This document shows, one piece after another, positions 30,676 to 39,331 of a stretch of 64,000 bases of DNA. The translations under genes were made by a program, and so were the position numbers. The notes beneath the pieces are model-generated. The model did not search any database. It was not told where the DNA came from and was given only the letters and a program-made list of their open reading frames with translations. The stretch covers positions 62,001 through 126,000 of the forward strand of contig JALCCT010000004.1 in NCBI GenBank assembly GCA_022640915.1, given 5' to 3'. Each line of letters opens with the position of its first letter. Position 1 is the first letter of the stretch. The DNA is from Bifidobacterium sp. GTDB taxonomy: Bacteria > Actinomycetota > Actinomycetes > Actinomycetales > Bifidobacteriaceae.

Positions 30676-32115
30676 TCAGTCATCCGCGCGGTAATCAAAC
30701 AGATCAAGTTTTGACGCCACTCGATTCGAAACAAGAACACCGATGGAAACCAACGCGTAGCACAGCGCGATGCCGCCGAAGAACGCCAGCAGCGTCATCG
30801 AATTCGTCATGGCTCCAGCCATCAACGGCAGCATGAGGGCCATTGAGCAACCGCCGGCGATGACTACGACGACGTTGAGCGGGGTGATCACCTCGGCGAA
30901 ACGCGCCCGGTTAAGTGTGCACGCATCCGTGCCTTCGAGCGCAAGCATGCGGTATTCCTCCGCCTGCTCGTAGACATTGCCGGCCTGCATTACCCCGCAG
31001 CTCACAGCAGCCAGAATCGCCGCGAAGGCGAGCGTCAACAGCCCTCCGGTGCCGATATCGCGTATCAATATTACGCTCGCGCTTCCTTGTCTTGTGCTTG
31101 CATCGGCTGCCTGCGAGAACATCGCGCACACTGACGTGATGCCGGCGATGAATACCGCTAATGCAATGCCAGACACGTTGCGCCATGCGCGTTTAGGGTT
31201 ATCGAGTATGCGGCGCATCGCGATCATGGTCGCAGCATTGCGTGGTCTGCGCAGCCGCCTTTTGGCGCGGGATACGATGGCCCATGTGCCGACGAGATTG
31301 ACGAGGAAGAAGCACAGCGCGATGAGTCCCATGACGATCACCATCATCGCGCTCTGGCCCATGTAGGCGGCGAGCTGCGGCATGCGGAACACGCCGATAG
31401 CAAGCACCAGTACACCGGCGAACACCACGGCTCGCCACACGGCCGGCAGCGGCTGCGAGGCACGGCTGGCAACCCCCAGCGGTGTGATCGACACCCGGTG
31501 CAGCGCCGCCAACGCTGAAACCAGCGCCATGGCAGTGACCGCAGCGCATACCGCCAGCAGCATCCATGGGCCGACCCAGAGCTGTACGAAAGTAAAGCGC
31601 TGGTTCTGGAACGGTATCAGCGTCACCAACGGCATCAAGGCACAGTATCCGCCGATGCCGAGCAACGCCCCAGATAGAGCCTGCCCTGCAGCGTCCAGAG
31701 CGGTCAGCCCCGAGACCTGCAGCACCGTGGCACCAACCAGACGCAAGGCAGCCAGGCGTGTGTCACGCCGAGATGCGGCAAGCCGCGCGGCCGAAGCCGC
31801 AAGCGTGATGAAGGGAACCGCAAGCAGTAGGCAGGCGAACCCGGCCAGCACCACATAGACCCCGGCTATGGGGTCCTGCTGAGTCGCGGCCGTCGCGCCT
31901 TCGGTCGTGCCACGGGCCGCGCAAACTTGCTCAATGAGCATACAGACAAGCGTGTGATCGGCAGAGGCCCGCCAAATGAAAGCATGCACGCCGCCGAGCA
32001 CCGTGAGGAAAATCGCGCTCGCGGAGGCGAATGCGATGATCGCCAAAATGGAGGTGTGTCGCTGCATGTGCAAGTTTGGGCGGTGGAACAGCCGCCAAAG
32101 CCCGAAGACACTCAT
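30676..32115 (-). CDS. ABC transporter permease, FtsX/MacB type
   Basis: A 479-residue membrane protein. One N-terminal helix is followed by an external segment of about 60 residues containing two Cys, then FtsX-like helix groups near 110–240 and 330–470. The second copy of the domain begins around RRILDNPKRAWRNVSGIALA. It lies 1 base downstream of the ATPase gene. Such two-gene units usually export peptides or lipids or sense antimicrobial peptides. No two-component system or lipoprotein is adjacent, so the substrate cannot be named. Confidence 0.85.
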   Translation of the reverse strand: MSVFGLWRLFHRPNLHMQRHTSILAIIAFASASAIFLTVLGGVHAFIWRASADHTLVCMLIEQVCAARGTTEGATAATQQDPIAGVYVVLAGFACLLLAVPFITLAASAARLAASRRDTRLAALRLVGATVLQVSGLTALDAAGQALSGALLGIGGYCALMPLVTLIPFQNQRFTFVQLWVGPWMLLAVCAAVTAMALVSALAALHRVSITPLGVASRASQPLPAVWRAVVFAGVLVLAIGVFRMPQLAAYMGQSAMMVIVMGLIALCFFLVNLVGTWAIVSRAKRRLRRPRNAATMIAMRRILDNPKRAWRNVSGIALAVFIAGITSVCAMFSQAADASTRQGSASVILIRDIGTGGLLTLAFAAILAAVSCGVMQAGNVYEQAEEYRMLALEGTDACTLNRARFAEVITPLNVVVVIAGGCSMALMLPLMAGAMTNSMTLLAFFGGIALCYALVSIGVLVSNRVASKLDLFDYRADD

Positions 32116-32116
32116 C

Positions 32117-33100
32117 TCAGATCCCCCTTACGGCTGTTGCCAGTGCGGGGCGCTGCAGTGGTGTTCCTTCAGAGCCAAACTGTGCGCTGCGCTCCGTGCC
32201 CGAGGAAAGCCGGCCATCGCTCATCGTAACCATACGCGAACAAAATCCGGCGACGTTGGCATCATGCGTGACGACGATGACAGCGGCCCCGCAGCTGTGC
32301 GCAGCCTGCATAAGAATCCCCATCGTCTCGCGGCCTGTGGCTTGATCAAGCGCTCCGGTCGGCTCGTCGGCGAAGACCACGGCCGGCTCAATGCACAGCG
32401 CGCGGGCGATGGCGATGCGTTGCATCTGCCCACCGCTCATTTCGCCCGGACGCTGCGCGGCGAGATGACGCAGACCGAGTCGCTCAAGCCAGAGCATCGC
32501 GCGATCGGTGGCCTGCCGGTATGCCATGCCGCCCAGCATCAGCGGCAGGGCGATATTCTCCACGGCCGGTAACTCGGGCAGCAACTGGCCTGATTGGAAG
32601 ACGAAGCCGAATGCGTTGCGCCGTAGCCTGGTACGCTCCGCATCTTTCAGAGCGCTCAAATCGTTCCCCTGGAAACGCACCATACCGCTGGTCGGCCGTA
32701 TGATGCCGGCGAGCGCATGCAACAACGTCGTCTTCCCCGAGCCCGATGGCCCCATCACCGCGACAGTTTCCCCCGCGGCGAGTGCAAAGCTCACATGGTT
32801 CAGCGCCAAGGCGTGGGTCGCCGCAGACCTGGCGGTAGGAGCACCAGCGTACGGAGCTCCAGGAACCGCCGTCGCCGCGGTTATGCCATGCTCCCAATAT
32901 GCGCGAACGACGTCGGGGGAATAATCCATCACAAGATCTCTCGCCTCGAGAATGATGTGGCCCGCCTCGCTCGCTTCGCACCGTGGCGTCGTCAGCGTGC
33001 CCCGATCCGCCTGCTGAGACGGCGCCACGGTGCCGCATTGCGCTGATGAATTCATTGCTGCTGAATCCCATAATGCTGGGTTTCGTACTGTTGTGCTCAT
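32117..33100 (-). CDS. ABC transporter ATP-binding protein, MacB/LolD type
   Basis: ATPase of 327 residues that drives the adjacent permease. It has Walker A GPSGSGKTTLL near residue 117, a Q-loop in FGFVFQSGQLLPEL, signature MSGGQMQRIAIARAL, Walker B VVFADEPTGALD, and the switch histidine in VVTHDANVAG. A 30–40 residue Ala/Pro/Gly-rich stretch interrupts the N-terminal beta sheet (after LVMDYSPDVVRAYWEHG), where standard relatives have a tight turn; about 50 further residues precede homology. The ATG at 33100 has TAGGCT 7 bases upstream and no ribosome site, suggesting a leaderless start; internal starts are possible. Confidence 0.9.
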   Translation of the reverse strand: MSTTVRNPALWDSAAMNSSAQCGTVAPSQQADRGTLTTPRCEASEAGHIILEARDLVMDYSPDVVRAYWEHGITAATAVPGAPYAGAPTARSAATHALALNHVSFALAAGETVAVMGPSGSGKTTLLHALAGIIRPTSGMVRFQGNDLSALKDAERTRLRRNAFGFVFQSGQLLPELPAVENIALPLMLGGMAYRQATDRAMLWLERLGLRHLAAQRPGEMSGGQMQRIAIARALCIEPAVVFADEPTGALDQATGRETMGILMQAAHSCGAAVIVVTHDANVAGFCSRMVTMSDGRLSSGTERSAQFGSEGTPLQRPALATAVRGI

Positions 33101-33301
33101 ATTGCCAAGCCTACGTATGCAAGGCCTGCGCTGTTATCGGGCACCGGGATGATTCCAGTGCCGCACCCGTGCACGACCCTCATTCTCAAGAACGACCCAG
33201 CTGTCATTCATACATGGATGTATCCCGCAGAGTTATTCATGGCGAGTAAGCACATGCCGTTTCTGGCCGATCCAATGCAATGCGCAGACATGAGACTGCG
33301 G

Positions 33302-34735
33302 TTACTGCTCTCGGTTCACCGCAGCGCCATGCATCGCCGCGTACGATGCGGCAAGCTTCTGCAGCCGCGCCGCGAAGTTGGGCCAATCGGTGCGCAGAGC
33401 GGTCAGGAGGCGACGCTCGGAAACCTGGGCGAAAGGCACCCATTCGATCTCGAGGCTTTCGTCGTCATTGGCACGCGGCATGACGCGATGACCCGGTTTT
33501 TCAAAGGCGAGCACAGTGGTGTAAGCCCACGAGCCATGTTCCTCGCGGTACGAACCGATCACTTCGATATCTTGCGCGGTGATGTTGGCCTCCTCAAAGC
33601 TTTCGCGCAGCGCCCCCTCGATCGGGCTTTCCCCGTCGGCGATGGCGCCGCCTGGGATGCCCCACGTGCCACCTTCGGCGCTCCACACGGCACGATGCTG
33701 CATCACGATGTCACTCACGGCGCCGGTCTGCGGGTCACGCCGAGCCAACAGCACGCCTGCGGCCCCGTTCGTGCCCCAGTGCCGACGTCCGCAGTCGCAA
33801 CTCACCCAGCCGTCGCCCGGCTGATGCACGGTTCCCTTGGGCGGAACAGGCTGTGCCGCTTCCTTTTTGCTCATGCCGGCCGGAACACCGCGGCTGACGT
33901 TCCACAGGTCGGTCCATTCGATGCCCAGCTGCGCGGCCAAATGGCGCAACAGCGGCAGGCTCACACCCATCACGCCGTGCGGATCGCCGTCGATACCTTC
34001 GATGAAGGCCGATCCAAAACCCTCCAAAGTGAACGAGCCAGCGACTTCCAGCGGCTCGCCAGTGGCGATATATCGTTCAATCTCAGCATCGGAAAAGTTA
34101 TCAAAATGCACTGTGGCATGGCTTGAGCCGCGTGCTATGCGTCCGCTTGCAACGTCGATGAGGCAATGCCCAGTCCACAATTCGCCGTCGCGACCTCGCA
34201 TCGCACGAAGCCGCCGCAGCGCCACATCGGCGTCGTGCGGCTTGCCATAGCATTCGCCGTCAAACAGGAACATCGAATCGCAGCCGATGATCAATGGGCC
34301 AATTGCACTGTGAGCGATGCCGCCGCGATTGGCCGGCACCTGTGCGATCGGCTCAGTAGCGGTGGGCGCCGTGACACCGGAAAAATCACGCGTCAACGTC
34401 GAACGCCCTGCAGTATCGGCGTCATTGCCGGTCTCGTTAGCTAATGTCGCCGCCAACAACGGATAGGCGGTCACCTGATCGCCTTTCGCTCCGCCAGCCG
34501 CGCCTGCGACGTCCCGGTAAGCTTGGAACACAGCCTGCGCCTTTGCCTCGGCGAGTATCATCACGCGCTGCTCGATGCTCAGGTCATGCACATCGATCCC
34601 GGAACGCAAGGCGGCCTGCTCCAATGCCACCGGCTCGTCTACATGTGAGACGCGGATGATCGGGCATACGCCTGCGGTGTACAGCACCTCACGGCGCGAC
34701 GGCGATTGTGATGCGAGCACGACTGGTATGGACAA
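33302..34735 (-). CDS. Maf-like nucleotide pyrophosphatase fused to a NUDIX hydrolase
   Basis: A 477-residue two-domain enzyme. Residues 1–285 are a Maf domain (VLASQSPSRREVLYTAG, IIGCDSMFLFDG, HCLIDVASG) of the family hydrolysing non-canonical or modified nucleoside triphosphates. Residues about 310–470 are a NUDIX domain with SCDCGRRHWG and a Nudix box running from GGAIADGE to RESFEEANI, where the usual Gly near the end is Ala. A 60–75 residue Ala/Thr/Gly-rich insertion splits the Maf domain near residue 75. The start codon is TTG at 34735, decided by GAGGAGG 7 bases upstream. The fusion suggests a joint role in cleaning the nucleotide pool; that is inference. Confidence 0.92.
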   Translation of the reverse strand: MSIPVVLASQSPSRREVLYTAGVCPIIRVSHVDEPVALEQAALRSGIDVHDLSIEQRVMILAEAKAQAVFQAYRDVAGAAGGAKGDQVTAYPLLAATLANETGNDADTAGRSTLTRDFSGVTAPTATEPIAQVPANRGGIAHSAIGPLIIGCDSMFLFDGECYGKPHDADVALRRLRAMRGRDGELWTGHCLIDVASGRIARGSSHATVHFDNFSDAEIERYIATGEPLEVAGSFTLEGFGSAFIEGIDGDPHGVMGVSLPLLRHLAAQLGIEWTDLWNVSRGVPAGMSKKEAAQPVPPKGTVHQPGDGWVSCDCGRRHWGTNGAAGVLLARRDPQTGAVSDIVMQHRAVWSAEGGTWGIPGGAIADGESPIEGALRESFEEANITAQDIEVIGSYREEHGSWAYTTVLAFEKPGHRVMPRANDDESLEIEWVPFAQVSERRLLTALRTDWPNFAARLQKLAASYAAMHGAAVNREQ

Positions 34736-35182
34736 CGTTAAACCTCCTCAACGGCACTGGCTGGCGGCAACCCGCCGACAGATCCCACGAATTACGCGAT
34801 CCCATGCGATGGCGTTCGAAGCATTGGCCTTAGCGCACAAAGCCATCCAACGCCCCGCATCACACCGTATCCCACACCACCGTAACCACCTCGCCGGGTA
34901 ACCACCGCCATACGTTCACGAATCTGACACTTTACGGTACGCGAGGCGTTGATTCTCTTACACACGAAGTAGCACTGCCAGAAGATGGCGCTTCATAGCC
35001 ACAGGATACTCGACTCTCAGATAACTAGCGCCTCATATGACGAAGATAGCTGAATGTTCGGGCACAGCCAGGCGACGCTCATCACGCAACGCCTTACATA
35101 AACACATGCGGCATGGCTTTCCGACATAGCTTGCGATCAGCGGCAGTCGCACAGATCCCGAATCAGCTAGCACCTGGCAGCG
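34736..35182. other. Intergenic region between thrB and the Maf–NUDIX gene
   Basis: About 450 bases with no convincing reading frame. Apart from the GAGGAGG ribosome site of the Maf–NUDIX gene at its left end, I see no clear terminator, repeat or RNA gene. Confidence 0.5.
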
Positions 35183-36274
35183 CTACTGGGCCTCGACCTC
35201 GACGCCGGTGGTGTTGACGCCCAAATGCAGCACCCGCCAGCTGCCGGATTGCAGCTGCGGCTGCGCAGCCTGATCGATAGCCTGCGTCGCCACACCACTA
35301 TGCAGCACAAGCACGCACGGGCCTGCGCCCGAGATCGCCGCAGCAAAACCTTGCGCGCGCAATGCTTCCATCAGCTCCCATGACGGCGCCATGAGACCCT
35401 TGCGATACGGCTGATGCAACCGATCCTGCGTGGCGGCAAACAACAACGCGTTGGCACTATCACATGTTCCTGCGCTGCACAGCTCGTCGCCGCCCCGATC
35501 AGCATCTCGCAACCCCATCGCAGCAGGCAGCAGCCCGACGCGGGACAGATTGAATACTGCGTCTTCATACGCTACCCGCCCCGGCAACGCATGGCGTGCC
35601 TGCTCGGTGGACTGTTCAAAGTCAGGTACGAACACGCTTGCGCGGATCGCGTCGTCGACCGGGTACATCGTGGTGTGGAACCCGACCGGCATCGGTTCGC
35701 CGCCGCGGATCGGCACCGAGCCGATACCCTCCCCCGCACCAAAGCGCCAAGAGAACGTCAGCCCACCAAATACCGCTGGCGCCACATTGTCGGGGTGGCC
35801 TTCGATCGACGCGGCCATGTCGAACACCGGCTGCCGCGCGAAATTCACGCCATGCGCCAGTGCCGCCGCAGCGCTGATGCCAGCGACGATCGCCTCAGCG
35901 GATGACCCCATGCCGCGCGCCTGTGGGATGCGGTTATGCGCCTCAAGCGTGAAACCGAGTCGACCCAGCCCGAAGACCCGGCAGGCGCGCCGAAATGTGG
36001 AAACCACCAGATGAGTTTCGTCACGCGGCAGCGTATCCTCGCCCTCACCGTGGATGATGACGTGCGCGGAAGCGTCGCTGCCTGCAGCGCCGGCGCTGCG
36101 GCTATGATCTGAGCAGCTATCACCCGAACCACTGTGCAGCGTGAAGTCGAGCTCATCGTAATAGTCAAGCGCCAACCCGACCGTATCGAAGCCGGAGCCG
36201 AGATTGGCACTAGTCGCCGGAACACGCACATGCACTTGGCGAAACATAGGAGTCATGATGCCATTGCTCCGCAT
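35183..36274 (-). CDS. thrB: Homoserine kinase
   Basis: Phosphorylates homoserine in threonine synthesis; GHMP kinase family. The 363 residues include VPATSANLGSGFDTVG near residue 18, the ATP loop ARGMGSSAEAIVAG, and the C-terminal motif AAISGAGPCVLVL. A Ser/Ala/Asp-rich insertion of about 25 residues follows LDYYDELDFTLH. The ATG at 36274 overlaps the hom stop in a TGATG arrangement, so the genes are coupled; an ATG at 36256 would also keep the whole domain. Last gene of the argS–lysA–hom–thrB run. Confidence 0.94.
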   Translation of the reverse strand: MRSNGIMTPMFRQVHVRVPATSANLGSGFDTVGLALDYYDELDFTLHSGSGDSCSDHSRSAGAAGSDASAHVIIHGEGEDTLPRDETHLVVSTFRRACRVFGLGRLGFTLEAHNRIPQARGMGSSAEAIVAGISAAAALAHGVNFARQPVFDMAASIEGHPDNVAPAVFGGLTFSWRFGAGEGIGSVPIRGGEPMPVGFHTTMYPVDDAIRASVFVPDFEQSTEQARHALPGRVAYEDAVFNLSRVGLLPAAMGLRDADRGGDELCSAGTCDSANALLFAATQDRLHQPYRKGLMAPSWELMEALRAQGFAAAISGAGPCVLVLHSGVATQAIDQAAQPQLQSGSWRVLHLGVNTTGVEVEAQ

Positions 36275-37587
36275 CAGACCAGCACCCGCAAGATCGACGG
36301 CGTGCCAGTCACCAAATCAAGGGAGCGCACAGCCGTGACTGTTTCTCGCAAAGTCAACTCGTCGCACCGGTGGGTCACAATGCGCAGCTGCTGCAATTCG
36401 CCCGAATACCCGGGATCATGACGCGTGGGCTGCAGATCCTGGTTCACTCCGTTGATCGAAACACCTCGGTCAGCGAATTCCTTAGCGATCGCGGCAAGCA
36501 CGCCAGGCTTGTCGTGAATAAGGAAACGCACCGCAAACGCCGCTTTCGAAGCGTCTATCGGCGCCTTGGGCAAATCCTTATACAGTGGGATAGACGGCCC
36601 CGTACAGCCCTGCACAATATGGCGCGCCTCGGTGACGATATCGCCCACAACCGCCGAAGCAGTGGGTGCACCACCTGCACCGCGGCCGTAGAACATCAAG
36701 TCGTCAGCCGCCTCGGCGTGCACGAAGACCGCATTGAAGCTGCCGTGCACCGAAGCGAGCGGATGGTTTTCATCGATCAGCGCCGGGTAGACGCGCGCCG
36801 AAACCCCAGTCTCGCCATTTTCCACGACGGCCAGCAGCTTGACGACCTTGTGCTCAGCTGTGGCTGCGGCGATATCGGCGGCGGTGATCGCGGCAATGCC
36901 TTCAGCTGTTACATCATCAAGGCTGATGGCGGTATGGAAGGCGAGTGTGGCCATAATAGCGGCCTTGTTCGCCGCATCTTCGCCCTCGATGTCGCCGGTG
37001 GGATCGGCCTCGGCATATCCCTTGGCTTGAGCGTCACCTAGCGCCACATCGAAATCCAGCCCTTTAGCAGTCATCTCGTCCAAGATGTAGTTGGTGGTGC
37101 CATTGACGATGCCGAGCATGCTGCTCACCCGGTCGCCGACCAGGGATTCGCGCAGGGGCCGCACGATCGGGATCGCGCCGCCAACTGCCGCCTCGAAGTA
37201 AATATCGACGCCATGTTCGTCCGCAACCCGGTAAAGTTCGGGACCGTATTTTGCCAGCAACGCCTTGTTCGCCGTCACCACGCTCGCTCCGGACTCGATG
37301 GCGGTAAGCACGAAAGTGCGCGCCGGCTCCAAGCCGCCGATAAGCTCGACGACGATGTCGGCGCGCTTGCACAGTCCGGCCGTATCGGTGGTTAGCAGCG
37401 CCCTGTCGATCCATGGCGCATCCACGTCGTCGGGATGCAGACATGCCACACCGACCAGTTCGATAGGCCTGCCGATGCGAGCCGACAACTCGTCACGCTG
37501 CTCGACCAGCAACCGGGCGGTCTGCGATCCGACTATTCCCGCGCCCAGCAGCCCTATGCGAATTGCAGCCTCGTTATGCTGTGTCAT
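36274..37587 (-). CDS. hom: Homoserine dehydrogenase
   Basis: NADPH-dependent reduction of aspartate semialdehyde to homoserine. The 437 residues have the nucleotide-binding loop GLLGAGIVGSQ near 13–23, the substrate-binding segment EADPTGDIEGEDAANK, and a C-terminal ACT domain (FLIHDKPGVLAAIAKEFAD) expected to give threonine feedback control. AAGGGA precedes the ATG. It starts 37 bases after lysA and overlaps thrB, tying lysine, methionine and threonine branches together. Confidence 0.96.
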   Translation of the reverse strand: MTQHNEAAIRIGLLGAGIVGSQTARLLVEQRDELSARIGRPIELVGVACLHPDDVDAPWIDRALLTTDTAGLCKRADIVVELIGGLEPARTFVLTAIESGASVVTANKALLAKYGPELYRVADEHGVDIYFEAAVGGAIPIVRPLRESLVGDRVSSMLGIVNGTTNYILDEMTAKGLDFDVALGDAQAKGYAEADPTGDIEGEDAANKAAIMATLAFHTAISLDDVTAEGIAAITAADIAAATAEHKVVKLLAVVENGETGVSARVYPALIDENHPLASVHGSFNAVFVHAEAADDLMFYGRGAGGAPTASAVVGDIVTEARHIVQGCTGPSIPLYKDLPKAPIDASKAAFAVRFLIHDKPGVLAAIAKEFADRGVSINGVNQDLQPTRHDPGYSGELQQLRIVTHRCDELTLRETVTAVRSLDLVTGTPSILRVLV

Positions 37588-37624
37588 AGTGTCCCTTCAG
37601 TATTTTCTGTGCACTTGCACCGTC

Positions 37625-39277
37625 TCAGCTCACATCCAACGAGAGCAGATCGTCAATGGTCTGACGCCTGATCATCACATGGGCACCAGTTTCGTTCACT
37701 GCCACAACTGCGGGAATCAGCGCCTGATTATAGTTACTGGCCATGGTGCGGCCGTATGCGCCGGTCACGGGGATGGCGAGGATGTCGCCGCGCGCGATAT
37801 CGGCTGGCAGCTGGCATTCATGCACGAGGATGTCGCCTGATTCACAATGCATACCGACGACACGCGCGAGCATGGTCTCAGCCGCTCCCGCGCGGTTTGC
37901 CAATCGAACCGTGTAATTCGCGTCGTAAAGCGCCGGGCGGATGTTGTCGCTCATGCCGCCGTCGACCGAAACATACATCCGACCGCTGATCGCTCTGCCA
38001 TCCTGCGCCCTCGCGCCCTGCGGCAGGGCGACATGCTTGATCGCGCCAACGCGGTAGAGCGTCACGCCGGACGGGGCTGCGATGTAGCGTCCAGGCTCGA
38101 AAGAGACGACCGGTGCGGGCATGCCCAGCGCATCATTGGCAGCGGCCACCGCAACAGCCAATCTACCGAGTTCAACGTCGATGTCCATCGCGTCTTCCGC
38201 ATCGGTGTAAGCCACAGAATAGCCGCCGCCCAAGTCCACTTCGGGCATGGTGTAAGCGTTAGTGGCGTAGAAGGTCTTGCGCAGCAGCATCATGCGCCTG
38301 GCCGCCTCAATGAAGGCGTTGGCATCGTGGATCTGCGAACCGATATGCGAGTGGATGCCGACGAGTTCGAGGTCTTCGCCCAGCCCGGCAATCGTTTCAA
38401 GCACCGCGCGTGCAGGGCCGTCGGCAACTGCCTGCATTGCGGCGGCAAGCGCCCGATCCGTGTCTGAGAGCTCATTGCCGTGCAGATCGTAAGGGTAGCG
38501 CACGTCGTAATGCAGTCGGCGCTCATGGCATCCGCCGCCGTCCTGATTTTCAGCTGGCTGCGCCGCCTTCCCGTCCGCGCCGACTGCATCTGACGTAATC
38601 GCATTCGCCGACCCATCCTGCCGCGTGCGCATGATACGAGCGTTGGCCACGGCAGGCGTGGCGGCGATCATATCGTCCAAGATATTGAGCACTGTGGTGG
38701 GCATGCCCGCCGGCAGCAGCGCCACGCCGAATTTCTGATCTTCATGCGCGGTCGAAATGTACTCGTGTCCGCCTGCGTGGATGCCAGCGGTGACGCGCAG
38801 CATGACTTTGGCGCGTTGGCCGAGTGCATGCGCAATGGCCGCGATGCGAGCAGGTTCTTCTGGCTCGTCGATGACGATTTTTGCGAAGCCCTGCTCGATG
38901 GCGAGCGTGATCTCCTCATCAGACTTGTTGTTGCCATGCAGCACCAGTCGCCGACCCGGAATCCCTGCGGCAAGCGCGATGCGCATCTCGCCCAGCGAGC
39001 ACGTGTCGACGAACATCCCCGTCTCGGCCACGATGCGCACGATCTCCTTGGACATGAAGGCTTTGCCTGCGTAGCTCGCATGGGTCGTCGTGTTGCGGAA
39101 AGCCTTCGCCGCCGCTGCGACGAAGTGCCGCGCACGCGCGCAAACCTCATCCGTATCCATGAGGTAAAGCGGCGAACCAAATTCACCCAGTAGGGAAGTC
39201 GCAGTGCGCCCGTGGAAGGTCAGCTCGCCGGAGTTGTTGATATCCGTGGCCTGCGGCCAAATCGACGTCACGCCCAT
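37625..39277 (-). CDS. lysA: Diaminopimelate decarboxylase
   Basis: Last step of lysine synthesis. The 550-residue protein has the pyridoxal-phosphate lysine in HASYAGKAFMSK (Lys72), the glycine-rich HSHIGSQI segment, DLGGGYSVAY, and the C-terminal GMHCESGDILV motif with its catalytic Cys. It is longer than the usual 420–470 residues, mainly because a Gly/Ala/Asp/Gln-rich stretch of about 60 residues lies in mid-domain around 240–310. The ATG at 39277 follows AAGGAG at 8 bases, so the open codons further upstream are not used. It lies 54 bases after argS. Confidence 0.95.
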   Translation of the reverse strand: MGVTSIWPQATDINNSGELTFHGRTATSLLGEFGSPLYLMDTDEVCARARHFVAAAAKAFRNTTTHASYAGKAFMSKEIVRIVAETGMFVDTCSLGEMRIALAAGIPGRRLVLHGNNKSDEEITLAIEQGFAKIVIDEPEEPARIAAIAHALGQRAKVMLRVTAGIHAGGHEYISTAHEDQKFGVALLPAGMPTTVLNILDDMIAATPAVANARIMRTRQDGSANAITSDAVGADGKAAQPAENQDGGGCHERRLHYDVRYPYDLHGNELSDTDRALAAAMQAVADGPARAVLETIAGLGEDLELVGIHSHIGSQIHDANAFIEAARRMMLLRKTFYATNAYTMPEVDLGGGYSVAYTDAEDAMDIDVELGRLAVAVAAANDALGMPAPVVSFEPGRYIAAPSGVTLYRVGAIKHVALPQGARAQDGRAISGRMYVSVDGGMSDNIRPALYDANYTVRLANRAGAAETMLARVVGMHCESGDILVHECQLPADIARGDILAIPVTGAYGRTMASNYNQALIPAVVAVNETGAHVMIRRQTIDDLLSLDVS

Positions 39278-39331
39278 ATGCCTGCTCCTTGATTGCGCTG
39301 ACTGATCCTGCAACTGGTCTTAACGTACTTC

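Noticed and set aside
36274..37624. Leader-peptide attenuator before hom–thrB
   Set aside because: Only 37 bases separate lysA from hom and no peptide with Thr or Ile runs is present.
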